Source of the DNA: Leyella stercorea
Lineage (GTDB): Bacteria; Bacteroidota; Bacteroidia; Bacteroidales; Bacteroidaceae
Reading direction: 5' to 3'
Assembly: GCF_021531355.1 (NCBI RefSeq)
Contig: NZ_JADYTS010000015.1
Location: 1-44,334, forward strand
DNA: 44,334 bases
In this document: positions 1-10,660 of the stretch, piece by piece
Layout of the letters: each line of letters starts with the position of its first letter
How positions within the stretch are numbered: the stretch's first letter is position 1
Notes under the pieces: model-generated
Databases searched by the model: none
What the model was told of the DNA's origin: nothing
What the model saw: only the letters and a program-made list of their open reading frames with translations
Translations under genes and position numbers: made by a program

Positions 1-32
1 GGGCTTTGCAGGGGTTGTTGGTAGGGCTTTTA

Positions 33-1298
33 TTACTTTATCACTAACTTCGTCATTCTCTCTTCGGCAAACGTTTCCTTCGCCACTTGTTGCAGGTCGG
101 CAGCTGTGATAGCATCGATGCGTTGGCATAGAGCTGTGACATCCTTCTTCCATCCGTAGTGCAGATAGGTTTTGGCGAAGTCGAGGGCGAACGATTCGCG
201 GGCGTCGCAGGCTATGCCTATCTGTCCGCGTATCTGCTTCTTGGCGGCGTTGAGAGCCGACTCGCTCAGCGGATGCTGCATCACGCGGTCGAGTTCGCGG
301 CGTATCAAACGCAGACACTTGTTGGTGTTGCGCGGGTCGCAACCGAAATATACCGCCCACAGACCCGTGTCCGAGTAGCTCTGCATCATACTCTCTACAG
401 TATATACAAGAGCGTTGCGCTCTCTGAGCGAGATGTTGAGGCGGGCGTTCATGCCCGGACCGCCCAGAATGTTGTTGAGCAGATAGAGCGCAATGCGGCG
501 TGGGTCGTGCACGTCGTAGGCACGTGTGCCCAGCATCACGTGCGCCAGATGAGTGTCCATGTGTTGGCTGATGCTCTGCGGAGTGTACGCAGGCATTGCC
601 GAAGGCGTAGTGTCGCGCAATGAGAGCGGAGCTGTATTGCCGTCAGCAGCAGCATTGCCGTCGGCGCAACCCATGTCGTGCGCCTTCTCAAGCAGTCGTA
701 CCAGTTTGTCGAATTTGATGTCGCCGTAGGCAAAGAATACGGCGTTGTCAGGACGGTACAACCGTCGTGTGAACTGCAGGGCATCTTCAGTAGTGTAAGT
801 GCGCAGAACGTCGGCTGAGCCGAGAATGTTGTGACCCAGCGGATGGCCCTTGTATATAGCGTTTTCGAACAGGTCGTATATCAGTTCGGCAGGCGAATCG
901 TTGTAACTTTCAATCTCGTCGACTATCACCTCAACCTCCTTGTCAATCTCCGCTTGCGGATAGGTGCTGTGAAACACGATGTCTGTGAGCAGATCGACAG
1001 CACGGTCGATATTGTCGCGCAGTACGGCTGCATGATAGACCGTCTCCTCCTTGTTGGTGAAGGCGTTGAGGTCGCCGCCCACGCTTTCCAGATAGCCCAG
1101 AATCTTCATCGAACTGCGCCGCTCAGTACCCTTAAACGTGATGTGTTCGCAGAAGTGTGCCATTCCCTCGCGGCCAGGTTGCTCGTCGCGTGTGCCCGCT
1201 GCAACGGCATAACCGCAGTAAACAACGGGCGAAGCGCTGGGCAATTGTATTATGCGCAGGCCGTTGCAGAGTGTATGTGTATTGTAGTTCATATCCAA
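33..1298 (-). CDS. M16 family zinc metallopeptidase (processing-peptidase type)
   Basis: A 421-residue M16 (insulinase/pitrilysin family) peptidase. The inverted zinc motif HxxEH is present as HFCEH at residues 48-52, and the distal zinc-ligand glutamate is probably E128 in the VIVDEIE stretch, at the usual spacing. The N-terminal half is the catalytic M16 domain (about residues 10-200); the C-terminal half matches the inactive M16_C domain. The length is that of bacterial one-unit M16 proteins similar to mitochondrial processing peptidase beta. No signal peptide is evident, so a cytoplasmic or periplasm-facing role is undecided. The start could be M1 or M3. A TAACTTTG promoter element lies about 15 bases upstream, divergent from the beta-galactosidase promoter. 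The substrate cannot be told from the sequence. Confidence 0.93.
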   Translation of the reverse strand: MDMNYNTHTLCNGLRIIQLPSASPVVYCGYAVAAGTRDEQPGREGMAHFCEHITFKGTERRSSMKILGYLESVGGDLNAFTNKEETVYHAAVLRDNIDRAVDLLTDIVFHSTYPQAEIDKEVEVIVDEIESYNDSPAELIYDLFENAIYKGHPLGHNILGSADVLRTYTTEDALQFTRRLYRPDNAVFFAYGDIKFDKLVRLLEKAHDMGCADGNAAADGNTAPLSLRDTTPSAMPAYTPQSISQHMDTHLAHVMLGTRAYDVHDPRRIALYLLNNILGGPGMNARLNISLRERNALVYTVESMMQSYSDTGLWAVYFGCDPRNTNKCLRLIRRELDRVMQHPLSESALNAAKKQIRGQIGIACDARESFALDFAKTYLHYGWKKDVTALCQRIDAITAADLQQVAKETFAEERMTKLVIK

Positions 1299-4552
<3,254 letters not shown>

Positions 4553-4596
4553 AAGTTTATAGGTAAGCGTATCCGCGATGCTAGTATATACACGTT

Positions 4597-4641
4597 AAAA
4601 AAAATATCGCTCAAGCTTTTATTCTTGAGCGATATTTTTTT
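4597..4641. terminator. Bidirectional terminator-like hairpin inside IS66 derivative copy 1
   Basis: An A-tract, the stem arm ATATCGCTCAAG, an 8-base loop, the complementary arm CTTGAGCGATAT and a T-tract form a long hairpin that could terminate transcription on either strand. It lies 45 bases past the beta-galactosidase stop, so it probably ends that transcript. Confidence 0.7.
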
Positions 4642-4858
4642 GTTTCCATTTGTCCGGTAGCAATTCCCGGTACTTACTTAATGGTGTTCTTGGTGGCAGC
4701 ACTGCTGCTTTGTTGATGACATCGGATATATATTCAAAGAAGTTAATACCTTGCAGTCTGCATGAGCATGCCAGCGAATAGAACATGGCTGCCCGTTTGG
4801 CACCAGCATGCGACCCGAAGAAGAGTGAGTTTCTTCGGGAATTAGATTTTTTATTCAC
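4619..4858 (-). pseudogene. IS66 transposase C-terminal remnant (copy 1)
   Basis: The reading frame encodes the C-terminal end of IS66 transposases, with the motif SRRNSLFFGSHAGAKRAAMF followed by a YSLACSCRLQGIN stretch and the terminal LLPDKW. About 79 residues remain of a protein normally over 400 residues. The DDE catalytic core is missing, so it cannot be active. The only possible start is a GTG inside the fragment. It is nearly identical to the remnant at 7457-7696. Confidence 0.85.
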
Positions 4859-4916
4859 GCAGCAAAGGTAAAGAGATAAAAAAATATGGACAAGACTGCA
4901 TCGCGGATACGCTTAC

Positions 4917-5166
4917 ATGCAAATTAAGCCTATTAAAACATGCTTAATTTGCAAACCTTATTTTTATTGCTGATACTCAATAAGTTACAAGTACATATTA
5001 ATCTACATAATAGGCAAATTATAGCTTCATCTTTCTTAATATGCACGTTTTTATCTTCATTTTACCCTTAAACTGCAAATTAAACCTAAAAACCAAGCTT
5101 ATTTTTACCAAAACATACATATTAAGAGAATTATCTGTATATTTGCGATCTAAAATAGTTAGAATT
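4917..5166 (+). promoter_or_regulatory. Intergenic region with promoter for the ATPase gene
   Basis: An A+T-rich stretch between the IS66 derivative and the ATPase. A -7 element TATATTTG lies at 5138-5145, about 22 bases before ATG 5167. It argues that the in-frame ATG at 5041 is not the real start. Nothing else is recognised in this gap. Confidence 0.5.
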
Positions 5167-6621
5167 ATGGAATATACGGCACTTTTAGAGAAACAGATAT
5201 TAGGTAGGTTGAAGATAGACAATCCTTGGTGGACGGAAGGTAGGATACCTTCTTACTATCAGGACATGAGTCCTCGTCTTTATCTCGACATCTTCTATCC
5301 CCTGGTAAAGGATGTCAGCATTCAGCGTGCCCTCATCTTGATGGGACCTCGCCGAGTGGGTAAGACGGTAATGCTCTATCATTCCATCCAACAGTTGATA
5401 GACGATGGCGTGTCGCCTCAGAATATAATCTATGTTTCGCTAGAAACTCCTATCTATAACAATATCCTCTTGGAGCAGTTGTTTTCTTTGGCAAAACAGA
5501 TATTGAGTAAGGAAGACAGCCAAGAAGAGTTTTATGTTTTCTTCGACGAGATACAGTATCTCAAAGACTGGGAAATCAATCTAAAATCTCTGGTAGATAC
5601 TTATCACAACGTGAAGTTTGTGGTTTCCGGTTCTGCTGCTGCAGCATTAAAAAAGAGTAGCAACGAAAGTGGGGCGGGCAGGTTTACCGATTTCAATCTG
5701 CCGCCGTTGCTTTTCTTCGAGTATGTCCATCTTAAGAAATATGAGCATCTGATGCGCCAATCTAAGGTGGAATGGCAAGGAATAGAGAGCGATATCTATA
5801 GCACGATAGATATTGATAAGCTGAACTGTCTCTTCCTCGACTATATCAATTATGGCGGTTATCCAGAGGTGGCTTTTTCTTCCCGAATACAGGAAGACCC
5901 TGGGCAGTTTGTTCGCCACGATATTGTAGATAAGGTATTGTTGAGAGATTTGCCGAGCCTTTATGGCATTTCTGATGTACAAGAGCTTAACTCGTTGTTT
6001 ACTATGATTGCTTATCATAGTGGCATGGAGTTCTCGTATGAGAGTATGTCGAAAGAATCGGGAGTAAAGAAGGAAACCATTCGCAAGTACATCCAATATC
6101 TTGAGGCTGCTTTTCTGATAAAGATTGTGACAAGAACTGACGATACGGCAAAGCGATTCCAACGTCAAACTACTTTTAAGATTTATCTAACGAATCCTTC
6201 GCTTAGGTGTGCACTATTTGAGCCTATCAAGATGATAGATGGCAATATCGGAGATATGATTGAAACTGCTATCTATTCGCAATGGATTCCAAGAAAGGGG
6301 CACATTGCTTATGCCAACTGGAAGATGGGGCGTTCGCAGGGCGAGGTAGACTTGGTAGGCATCAACGATGCTTTACAAAAGCCTTATTGGGCGGTAGAAA
6401 TCAAATGGTCGGATAGGTTCTTCGACAAACCTTCTGATCTTTCGTCCTTACAGTTTTTTATGGAGAAGAATCATCTGCCCCAGGCTTTGGTAACTTCCAT
6501 CAGTAAGGGAGGAACAAAGAATATGAACTTTGGAACTCTTCATTTCATCCCTTCTGCCTGCTATGCATATACGGTAGGAGAAAACACGTTGAGGCAAGCC
6601 AAAAAGAGCTTTGGATTATAA
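5167..6621 (+). CDS. AAA family ATPase with C-terminal DUF4143 domain
   Basis: A 484-residue ATP-binding protein of the AAA_14/DUF4143 family common in Bacteroidetes. The Walker A motif GPRRVGKT is at about residues 60-67, and the Walker B-like segment is YVFFDEIQYL. The C-terminal part has a winged-helix stretch (ESGVKKETIRKYIQYLE) and a nuclease-like AVEIKWSDR segment typical of DUF4143. The start at 5167 is chosen because the promoter element at 5138-5145 lies between it and the earlier ATG at 5041, and the first 42 residues of the longer frame are not family-like. The gene is more A+T-rich than its chromosomal neighbours and is boxed in by two IS66-derived elements, which suggests acquisition. 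Its cellular role is unknown; members have been suggested to act in defence or stress, but nothing here proves that. Confidence 0.85.
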   Translation: MEYTALLEKQILGRLKIDNPWWTEGRIPSYYQDMSPRLYLDIFYPLVKDVSIQRALILMGPRRVGKTVMLYHSIQQLIDDGVSPQNIIYVSLETPIYNNILLEQLFSLAKQILSKEDSQEEFYVFFDEIQYLKDWEINLKSLVDTYHNVKFVVSGSAAAALKKSSNESGAGRFTDFNLPPLLFFEYVHLKKYEHLMRQSKVEWQGIESDIYSTIDIDKLNCLFLDYINYGGYPEVAFSSRIQEDPGQFVRHDIVDKVLLRDLPSLYGISDVQELNSLFTMIAYHSGMEFSYESMSKESGVKKETIRKYIQYLEAAFLIKIVTRTDDTAKRFQRQTTFKIYLTNPSLRCALFEPIKMIDGNIGDMIETAIYSQWIPRKGHIAYANWKMGRSQGEVDLVGINDALQKPYWAVEIKWSDRFFDKPSDLSSLQFFMEKNHLPQALVTSISKGGTKNMNFGTLHFIPSACYAYTVGENTLRQAKKSFGL

Positions 6622-7378
6622 TGCTATTTTTTTTACCTTGATGTTTATGTTGCTTGGTTGTTTGTCGCTTTATGCTGCAGATAACGACTTGATTACAAGG
6701 CAAATCACCATTACGTTGGAAAAGGCTGGTACTTTGCCTGATAGAATTGCAAGTAGTAAAAAGAATAAGATTACCAATTTGAAGATTATTGGTGAGATAA
6801 ATGGTACGGATTTGAGGATGATTCGTGAGATGGCTGGAAGTAATTCTAATGGTAATTCTACTGACGGAAAGCTTTCTGTATTAGATTTGTCTGAGGCAAA
6901 GATTGTAAAAGGTGGGGATTGCTATTTAAATAATGGTTATGATTATACTTCTAATGATGTAATAGGCTCTCGCGCATTCCTTGGCTGTAGCGGATTAACG
7001 AGTTTAACCCTTCCTGCTGATATTACCTCAATAGGCGATGAAGCATTCCAAGGCTGTAGCGGATTAACTTCTATTTATGTATATGCAGAGAAAGTACCAA
7101 AAATAGATAGTAATGCATTCAAAGGAGTTGATGCCAAGAAATGCACACTTTATGTACCAATGGGAACTCGTTATGATTACTGTGCCTCTGACTTTGGCGA
7201 CTACTTTGAGAACATAGTTGAATTCGAAGCAACAGGCATCGACAAGACTACAACCTCTACCGATGTTGAGGAGGTAGTTCGCTATTCAGTAAATGGTCAG
7301 CGATTGTCTGCTCCAACCAAGGGATTGAATATCGTGAAGTATAGCGATGGTAGCGTGAAGAAAGTTGCTGTTCGATAA
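6611..7378 (+). CDS. BspA-like leucine-rich repeat protein
   Basis: A small exported protein with BspA/TpLRR (LRR_5) repeats. Two repeat units containing GCSGLTSLTLP and GCSGLTSIYV are visible around residues 115-160. They are followed by a YVPMGTRYDY segment and a C-terminal tail (YSVNGQRLSAPTKGLNIVKY...) of the type found on Prevotella surface LRR proteins. The N-terminus is hydrophobic (FFTLMFMLLGCLSLYAA), like a signal peptide but with almost no positive charge. The possible starts are TTG 6611, overlapping the ATPase stop by 11 bases, and ATG 6641; the overlap suggests translational coupling. With only two to three repeats it is much shorter than classic BspA and may be truncated. It probably acts at the cell surface in adhesion, which is inference from family. 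Confidence 0.75.
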   Translation: MDYNAIFFTLMFMLLGCLSLYAADNDLITRQITITLEKAGTLPDRIASSKKNKITNLKIIGEINGTDLRMIREMAGSNSNGNSTDGKLSVLDLSEAKIVKGGDCYLNNGYDYTSNDVIGSRAFLGCSGLTSLTLPADITSIGDEAFQGCSGLTSIYVYAEKVPKIDSNAFKGVDAKKCTLYVPMGTRYDYCASDFGDYFENIVEFEATGIDKTTTSTDVEEVVRYSVNGQRLSAPTKGLNIVKYSDGSVKKVAVR

Positions 7379-7434
7379 TGGGTGGCAAGCATCCTTGTGA
7401 GACAACGTATCCGCGATGCTAGTATATACACATC

Positions 7435-7479
7435 AAAAAAAATATCGCTCAAGTTTTTATTCTTGAGCGATATTTTTTT
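7435..7479. terminator. Bidirectional terminator-like hairpin inside IS66 derivative copy 2
   Basis: The same hairpin as in copy 1: A-tract, ATATCGCTCAAG arm, 8-base loop, complementary arm, T-tract. It lies about 60 bases past the LRR gene stop and probably terminates the ATPase/LRR transcript. Confidence 0.65.
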
Positions 7480-7696
7480 GTTTCCATTTATCCGGCAGCA
7501 ATTCCCGGTACTTACTTAGCGGTGTTCTTGGTGGCAGTGCTGCAGCTTTGTTGATGACATCAGATATATATTCAAAGAAGTTAATACCTTGCAGTCTGCA
7601 TGAGCATGCAAGCGAATAGAACATGGCTGCCCGTTTGGCACCAGTATGCGACCCGAAGAAAAGTGAGTTTCTTCGGGAATTAGATTTTTTATTCAC
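7457..7696 (-). pseudogene. IS66 transposase C-terminal remnant (copy 2)
   Basis: The 79-codon frame differs from the 4619-4858 remnant at only two residues (SHTGAK for SHAGAK, KAAALPP for KAAVLPP). It is the IS66 transposase C-terminus without the catalytic core. The near identity of the two copies points to recent duplication or to mobilization in trans by a full-length relative elsewhere. Confidence 0.83.
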
Positions 7697-7804
7697 GCAG
7701 CAAAGGTAAAGAGATAAAAAAATATGGACAAGGCTGCATCGCGGATACGCTTACCTTCCTTTCATCCCTTCAACATTTATAAAAACCTAAAATTTCGCCA
7801 CATA

Positions 7805-7836
7805 TTGATGTTAACCAACCTTTTTGTTTAACTTTG
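7805..7836 (+). promoter_or_regulatory. dapB promoter
   Basis: A -7 element TAACTTTG at 7829-7836 and a TTG at 7805-7807, with 21 bases between, fit the Bacteroidetes -33/-7 promoter. The leader to the dapB ATG would be about 65 bases. Confidence 0.6.
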
Positions 7837-7907
7837 CAACAATTATTGCCTTATAGGCATCAAACAGGATATAACAACGATATAGTAACAATTTAACATC
7901 ATCAACA

Positions 7908-8663
7908 ATGAACATAGCACTAATAGGATACGGCAAGATGGGCCGTATGATTGAGCAGATATGCAAGGAGCGTGGACATAACATCGTAAGCATCATCGAT
8001 TTAGACAACCAGCAGGACTTCGACTCACCCGAGTTTGCATCAGCCGACGTGGCTATAGAGTTTACTTCGCCCTCAGCTGCCTATGGCAACTATCTGCGTG
8101 CGTGGAAGGCTGGCGTCAAGGTGGTGAGCGGTTCTACCGGATGGATGAACGACCACGAGGCAGACGTGCGCCGTATGTGCACCGAGGAGGGCAAGACGCT
8201 GTTCTGGGCAAGCAACTTCTCTATCGGCGTAGCCATATTCTCAGCCGTCAACCGCTATCTCGCCAAGATAATGAACCAGTTCGCCCAGTATGACGTGCGT
8301 ATGGAGGAGACCCACCATATCCACAAGCTCGACGCACCGAGCGGCACAGCCATCACTCTGGCTGAGGAAATCGTAGCCGACCTCGACCGCAAGACCACAT
8401 GGGTGAAGGGTGAGCAGCACCTCGCCGACGGCACCGTAGAGGGCACCAACGATTGCGCCCCCAATGAGCTGGCTATCGAGAGCATCCGCCGCGACGAAGT
8501 GCCCGGCATACACAGCGTAATCTACGACAGCGACGCCGATTGCATCACCATCACCCACGATGCCCACTCGCGCAAGGGATTCGCGCTCGGAGCAGTTCTC
8601 GCAGCCGAATATACCAAAGACCACGAGGGCCTGCTCACCACAAAGGATCTGTTCAAGTTCTAA
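7908..8663 (+). CDS. dapB: 4-hydroxy-tetrahydrodipicolinate reductase
   Basis: A 251-residue DapB, which reduces 4-hydroxy-tetrahydrodipicolinate to tetrahydrodipicolinate with NAD(P)H in the diaminopimelate/lysine pathway. The N-terminal Rossmann motif is GYGKMG (residues 7-12). The substrate-binding and catalytic segment is EETHHIHKLDAPSGTA, with the histidine pair at 136-137 and lysine 140; the DAPSGTA loop is diagnostic. The length is normal for the Bacteroidetes form. The gene stands 28 bases before lepB in the same direction, so the two probably share a transcript. It is cytoplasmic and essential for peptidoglycan cross-linking precursors in most members of this group. Confidence 0.97.
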   Translation: MNIALIGYGKMGRMIEQICKERGHNIVSIIDLDNQQDFDSPEFASADVAIEFTSPSAAYGNYLRAWKAGVKVVSGSTGWMNDHEADVRRMCTEEGKTLFWASNFSIGVAIFSAVNRYLAKIMNQFAQYDVRMEETHHIHKLDAPSGTAITLAEEIVADLDRKTTWVKGEQHLADGTVEGTNDCAPNELAIESIRRDEVPGIHSVIYDSDADCITITHDAHSRKGFALGAVLAAEYTKDHEGLLTTKDLFKF

Positions 8664-8691
8664 CCCTCTCATGCTCTAACAAAACACAGCA

Positions 8692-10146
8692 ATGACCAAC
8701 AAAGAAAAGAAGGCCCTCAACCCCCGTGTGCAGTGGGCCAAGTTCACAGTAGTGACGATACTGTATCTGCTCTTCCTATATTGGGTGAAGAGCTGGTGGG
8801 GACTGCTCGTCCTGCCATTCATATTCGACGTATACATCACAAAGAAGATACGCTGGCAGTGGTGGCGCGAGTCGGACAACGACGCTACGCGCTTCATCAT
8901 GTCGTGGGTCGACGCCTTGGTGTTCGCCCTCGTAGCCGTATATTTCATCAATCTGTTCTTCTTCCAGAACTACGTGATTCCCTCGTCGTCGCTCGAGAAG
9001 TCGCTCCTCACGGGCGACTATCTGTTCGTGTCGAAGGTGAGCTACGGTCCGCGCAAGCCGCAGACTCCCCTCACCATGCCTCTGACACAGCACACCCTGC
9101 CCGTGTTCGGATGCCAGTCGTACATCAGCTGGCCGCAGTGGAGCTATGAGCGTGCCAAGGGACTGGGCACAGTACAGCAGAACGACATCGTAGTGTTCAA
9201 CTATCCCGCAGGCGACTCGCTCTGCACAGCCGACCAGTATCAGGCACAGGACTTCTATCGTCTTGCCTACGGACTGGGCGAGGGTGCCTATGCCGAGCAG
9301 CACGGAGGCTATCTGCCCAACCTCTCGCAGATGCCACGCCAGCAGCAGCGCGACTTCTTCGCACAGCTCTATGCCGACGGCCGCCGCATCATCGACGCCA
9401 ATCCGTCTACCTACGGCACCGTGACGAGCCGACCCGTCGACCGCCGCGAGAACTACGTGAAGCGCTGCGTGGGTCTGCCCGGACAGACATTGCAGATTAA
9501 GAACCACATCATCTATACCGACGGCAAGGCCAACAAGGAGCCCGACAACGTGCAGTACTCTTACTACGTGAAGCTGAAGGCGCAGATGCCCCTTGAACTT
9601 ATCGACCAGCTCGGCATCTCGATGGAGGACATCGCCAGCCTTAACTCTGCCGGCTATCTGCCGCTTACCAACGCCTCTGTAAAGGCTCTGAAGGCCCGCA
9701 AGGACGTTGTGGAGAGCGTCACGTTTGTCAATGATCCCACACAGTGGGACATCTATCCGCTCAACGGCAACACCGGATGGACACGCGACAACTACGGACC
9801 GGTGTGGATTCCGAAGAAGGGAGCTACCATTAAGCTCACAATGGACAACATAGCCATATACGAGCGTCCGATACGCGTATATGAAGGCAACGACCTTGTG
9901 GTAAAGAACGGCAAGATATACATCAACGGCAAGGAGGCAAAATCGTACACCTTCCGCATGGACTACTACTGGATGATGGGCGACAACCGCCACAACTCGC
10001 TCGACTCACGCTACTGGGGCTTCGTGCCCGAAGACCATATCGTGGGCAAGCCGATTTTCATCTGGTGGAGCCACGACCCCGATCACGGCGGATTCTCGGG
10101 AATACGATGGAGCAGATTGTTCAGATTGGTGGATAATATAAAGTAA
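8692..10146 (+). CDS. lepB: Signal peptidase I
   Basis: A 484-residue type I signal peptidase (S26 family) that removes signal peptides at the outer face of the inner membrane. Two N-terminal hydrophobic segments (about residues 18-50 and 70-92) anchor it. The nucleophile is S100 in IPSSSLEKSLLTGDYLF, and the general base is K257 in YVKRCVGLPGQ. The conserved box near the C-terminus reads MMGDNRHNSLDSRYWGFVPEDHIVGKP. The spacing between Ser and Lys is far larger than in E. coli LepB, giving a long inserted region as in other Bacteroidales enzymes. A leucine replaces the usual Met after the catalytic serine. Its stop codon overlaps the first bases of a 49-bp inverted repeat (10145-10193), the left edge of the DUF559 unit. 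Confidence 0.95.
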   Translation: MTNKEKKALNPRVQWAKFTVVTILYLLFLYWVKSWWGLLVLPFIFDVYITKKIRWQWWRESDNDATRFIMSWVDALVFALVAVYFINLFFFQNYVIPSSSLEKSLLTGDYLFVSKVSYGPRKPQTPLTMPLTQHTLPVFGCQSYISWPQWSYERAKGLGTVQQNDIVVFNYPAGDSLCTADQYQAQDFYRLAYGLGEGAYAEQHGGYLPNLSQMPRQQQRDFFAQLYADGRRIIDANPSTYGTVTSRPVDRRENYVKRCVGLPGQTLQIKNHIIYTDGKANKEPDNVQYSYYVKLKAQMPLELIDQLGISMEDIASLNSAGYLPLTNASVKALKARKDVVESVTFVNDPTQWDIYPLNGNTGWTRDNYGPVWIPKKGATIKLTMDNIAIYERPIRVYEGNDLVVKNGKIYINGKEAKSYTFRMDYYWMMGDNRHNSLDSRYWGFVPEDHIVGKPIFIWWSHDPDHGGFSGIRWSRLFRLVDNIK

Positions 10147-10193
10147 AAGCCCCACCCCCAACCTCTCCCCCGCATGGAGGGGAGCGGTATGCT
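10145..10193 (+). repeat. GC-rich inverted repeat, left copy (DUF559 unit)
   Basis: A 49-bp sequence matching the reverse complement of 10711-10759 at 44 of 49 positions. It contains the CCCCACCCCC and CTCCCCCGC...GGAGGGGAG blocks, so it is also self-complementary. It begins inside the lepB stop codon. Confidence 0.9.
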
Positions 10194-10276
10194 TTTCTTG
10201 GTGAGGAAACTTTGGTTTTCTTATTGAGAGTTTTGGGGGCTTTGTTATAGGTTTTTACTTTTAAATATAATGTTAT

Positions 10277-10660
10277 ATGAGCAAGAAGGATAGTCCTTAT
10301 ATGATGGCTTCGCCCGACATTTACCCTATACTGAAAGCTAATGCGAGGAAGAATAGGGGAGAGATGACGTTGGCGGAATCGTTATTGTGGGATTGTCTGA
10401 AGGCTGAAATACCAGATTACCACTTCCGTCGACAGTACGTTATCGGGGATTATATAGCAGACTTTGCGTGTCTTTCCAGACAGTTGGTTATAGAAGTGGA
10501 TGGCGAATATCATTTCACAGACGAACAGCAATTGCTGGATGAGGCACGCACCGAGTTTCTTAATAAACGAGGTTTTTATGTCATGAGGTTCACAAACCAA
10601 GAAGTCATGAACGAGATTGACAACGTTATAGAAACAATTGAAGAATTTCTGAATGAATAA
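10277..10660 (+). CDS. DUF559 family endonuclease-like protein
   Basis: A 127-residue DUF559 protein of the Vsr-like, restriction-endonuclease (PD-(D/E)xK) fold group. The family signature is visible: ARKNRGEMTLAESLLWDCLK, then FRRQYVIGDYIADFACLSRQLVIEVDGEYH, then RGFYVMRFTNQEV. The probable active-site residues are the aspartate in IADFAC, the glutamate and aspartate in VIEVDG, and the histidine after them. It is more A+T-rich than its neighbours. It lies between two 49-bp GC-rich inverted repeats (10145-10193 and 10711-10759) that split the expected lepB-wbqC neighbourhood, so gene plus repeats look like one inserted unit of about 615 bp. Its stop overlaps the present start of the WbqC gene. 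Substrate and activity are not known; a DNA-cutting or repair role is inferred from the fold. Confidence 0.88.
   Translation: MSKKDSPYMMASPDIYPILKANARKNRGEMTLAESLLWDCLKAEIPDYHFRRQYVIGDYIADFACLSRQLVIEVDGEYHFTDEQQLLDEARTEFLNKRGFYVMRFTNQEVMNEIDNVIETIEEFLNE

Larger units (their letters stand above)
4563..4916 (-). mobile_element. IS66-family deletion derivative, copy 1 (MITE-like, about 354 bp)
   Basis: Perfect 19-bp terminal inverted repeats, GTAAGCGTATCCGCGATGC, lie at 4563-4581 and (reverse complement) 4898-4916. GTAAGCG is the typical terminus of IS66 elements. The interior holds only the last roughly 79 codons of an IS66 transposase (minus strand) and a strong hairpin. No 8-bp target duplication is seen: the left flank is gtttatag and the right flank is atgcaaat. 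A second copy in the same orientation lies at 7404-7754. Confidence 0.85.
7404..7754 (-). mobile_element. IS66-family deletion derivative, copy 2
   Basis: A second copy of the 4563-4916 element in the same orientation, with scattered substitutions. The right terminal repeat (7736-7754) is intact. The left terminus is degraded: GTAAGCG is replaced and one base is missing before CGTATCCGCGATGC (7406-7419). The internal hairpin (7435-7479) and transposase remnant are kept. No matching target duplication is visible at its borders. Confidence 0.82.

Noticed and set aside
4555..7762. Target-site duplication around the IS66-derived elements or the composite
   Set aside because: The 8-bp flanks of each copy and of the whole unit were compared by eye and do not match.
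8776..9993. Long minus-strand frame (405 codons) opposite lepB
   Set aside because: A shadow of lepB; no recognisable domain, and lepB has full catalytic motifs.
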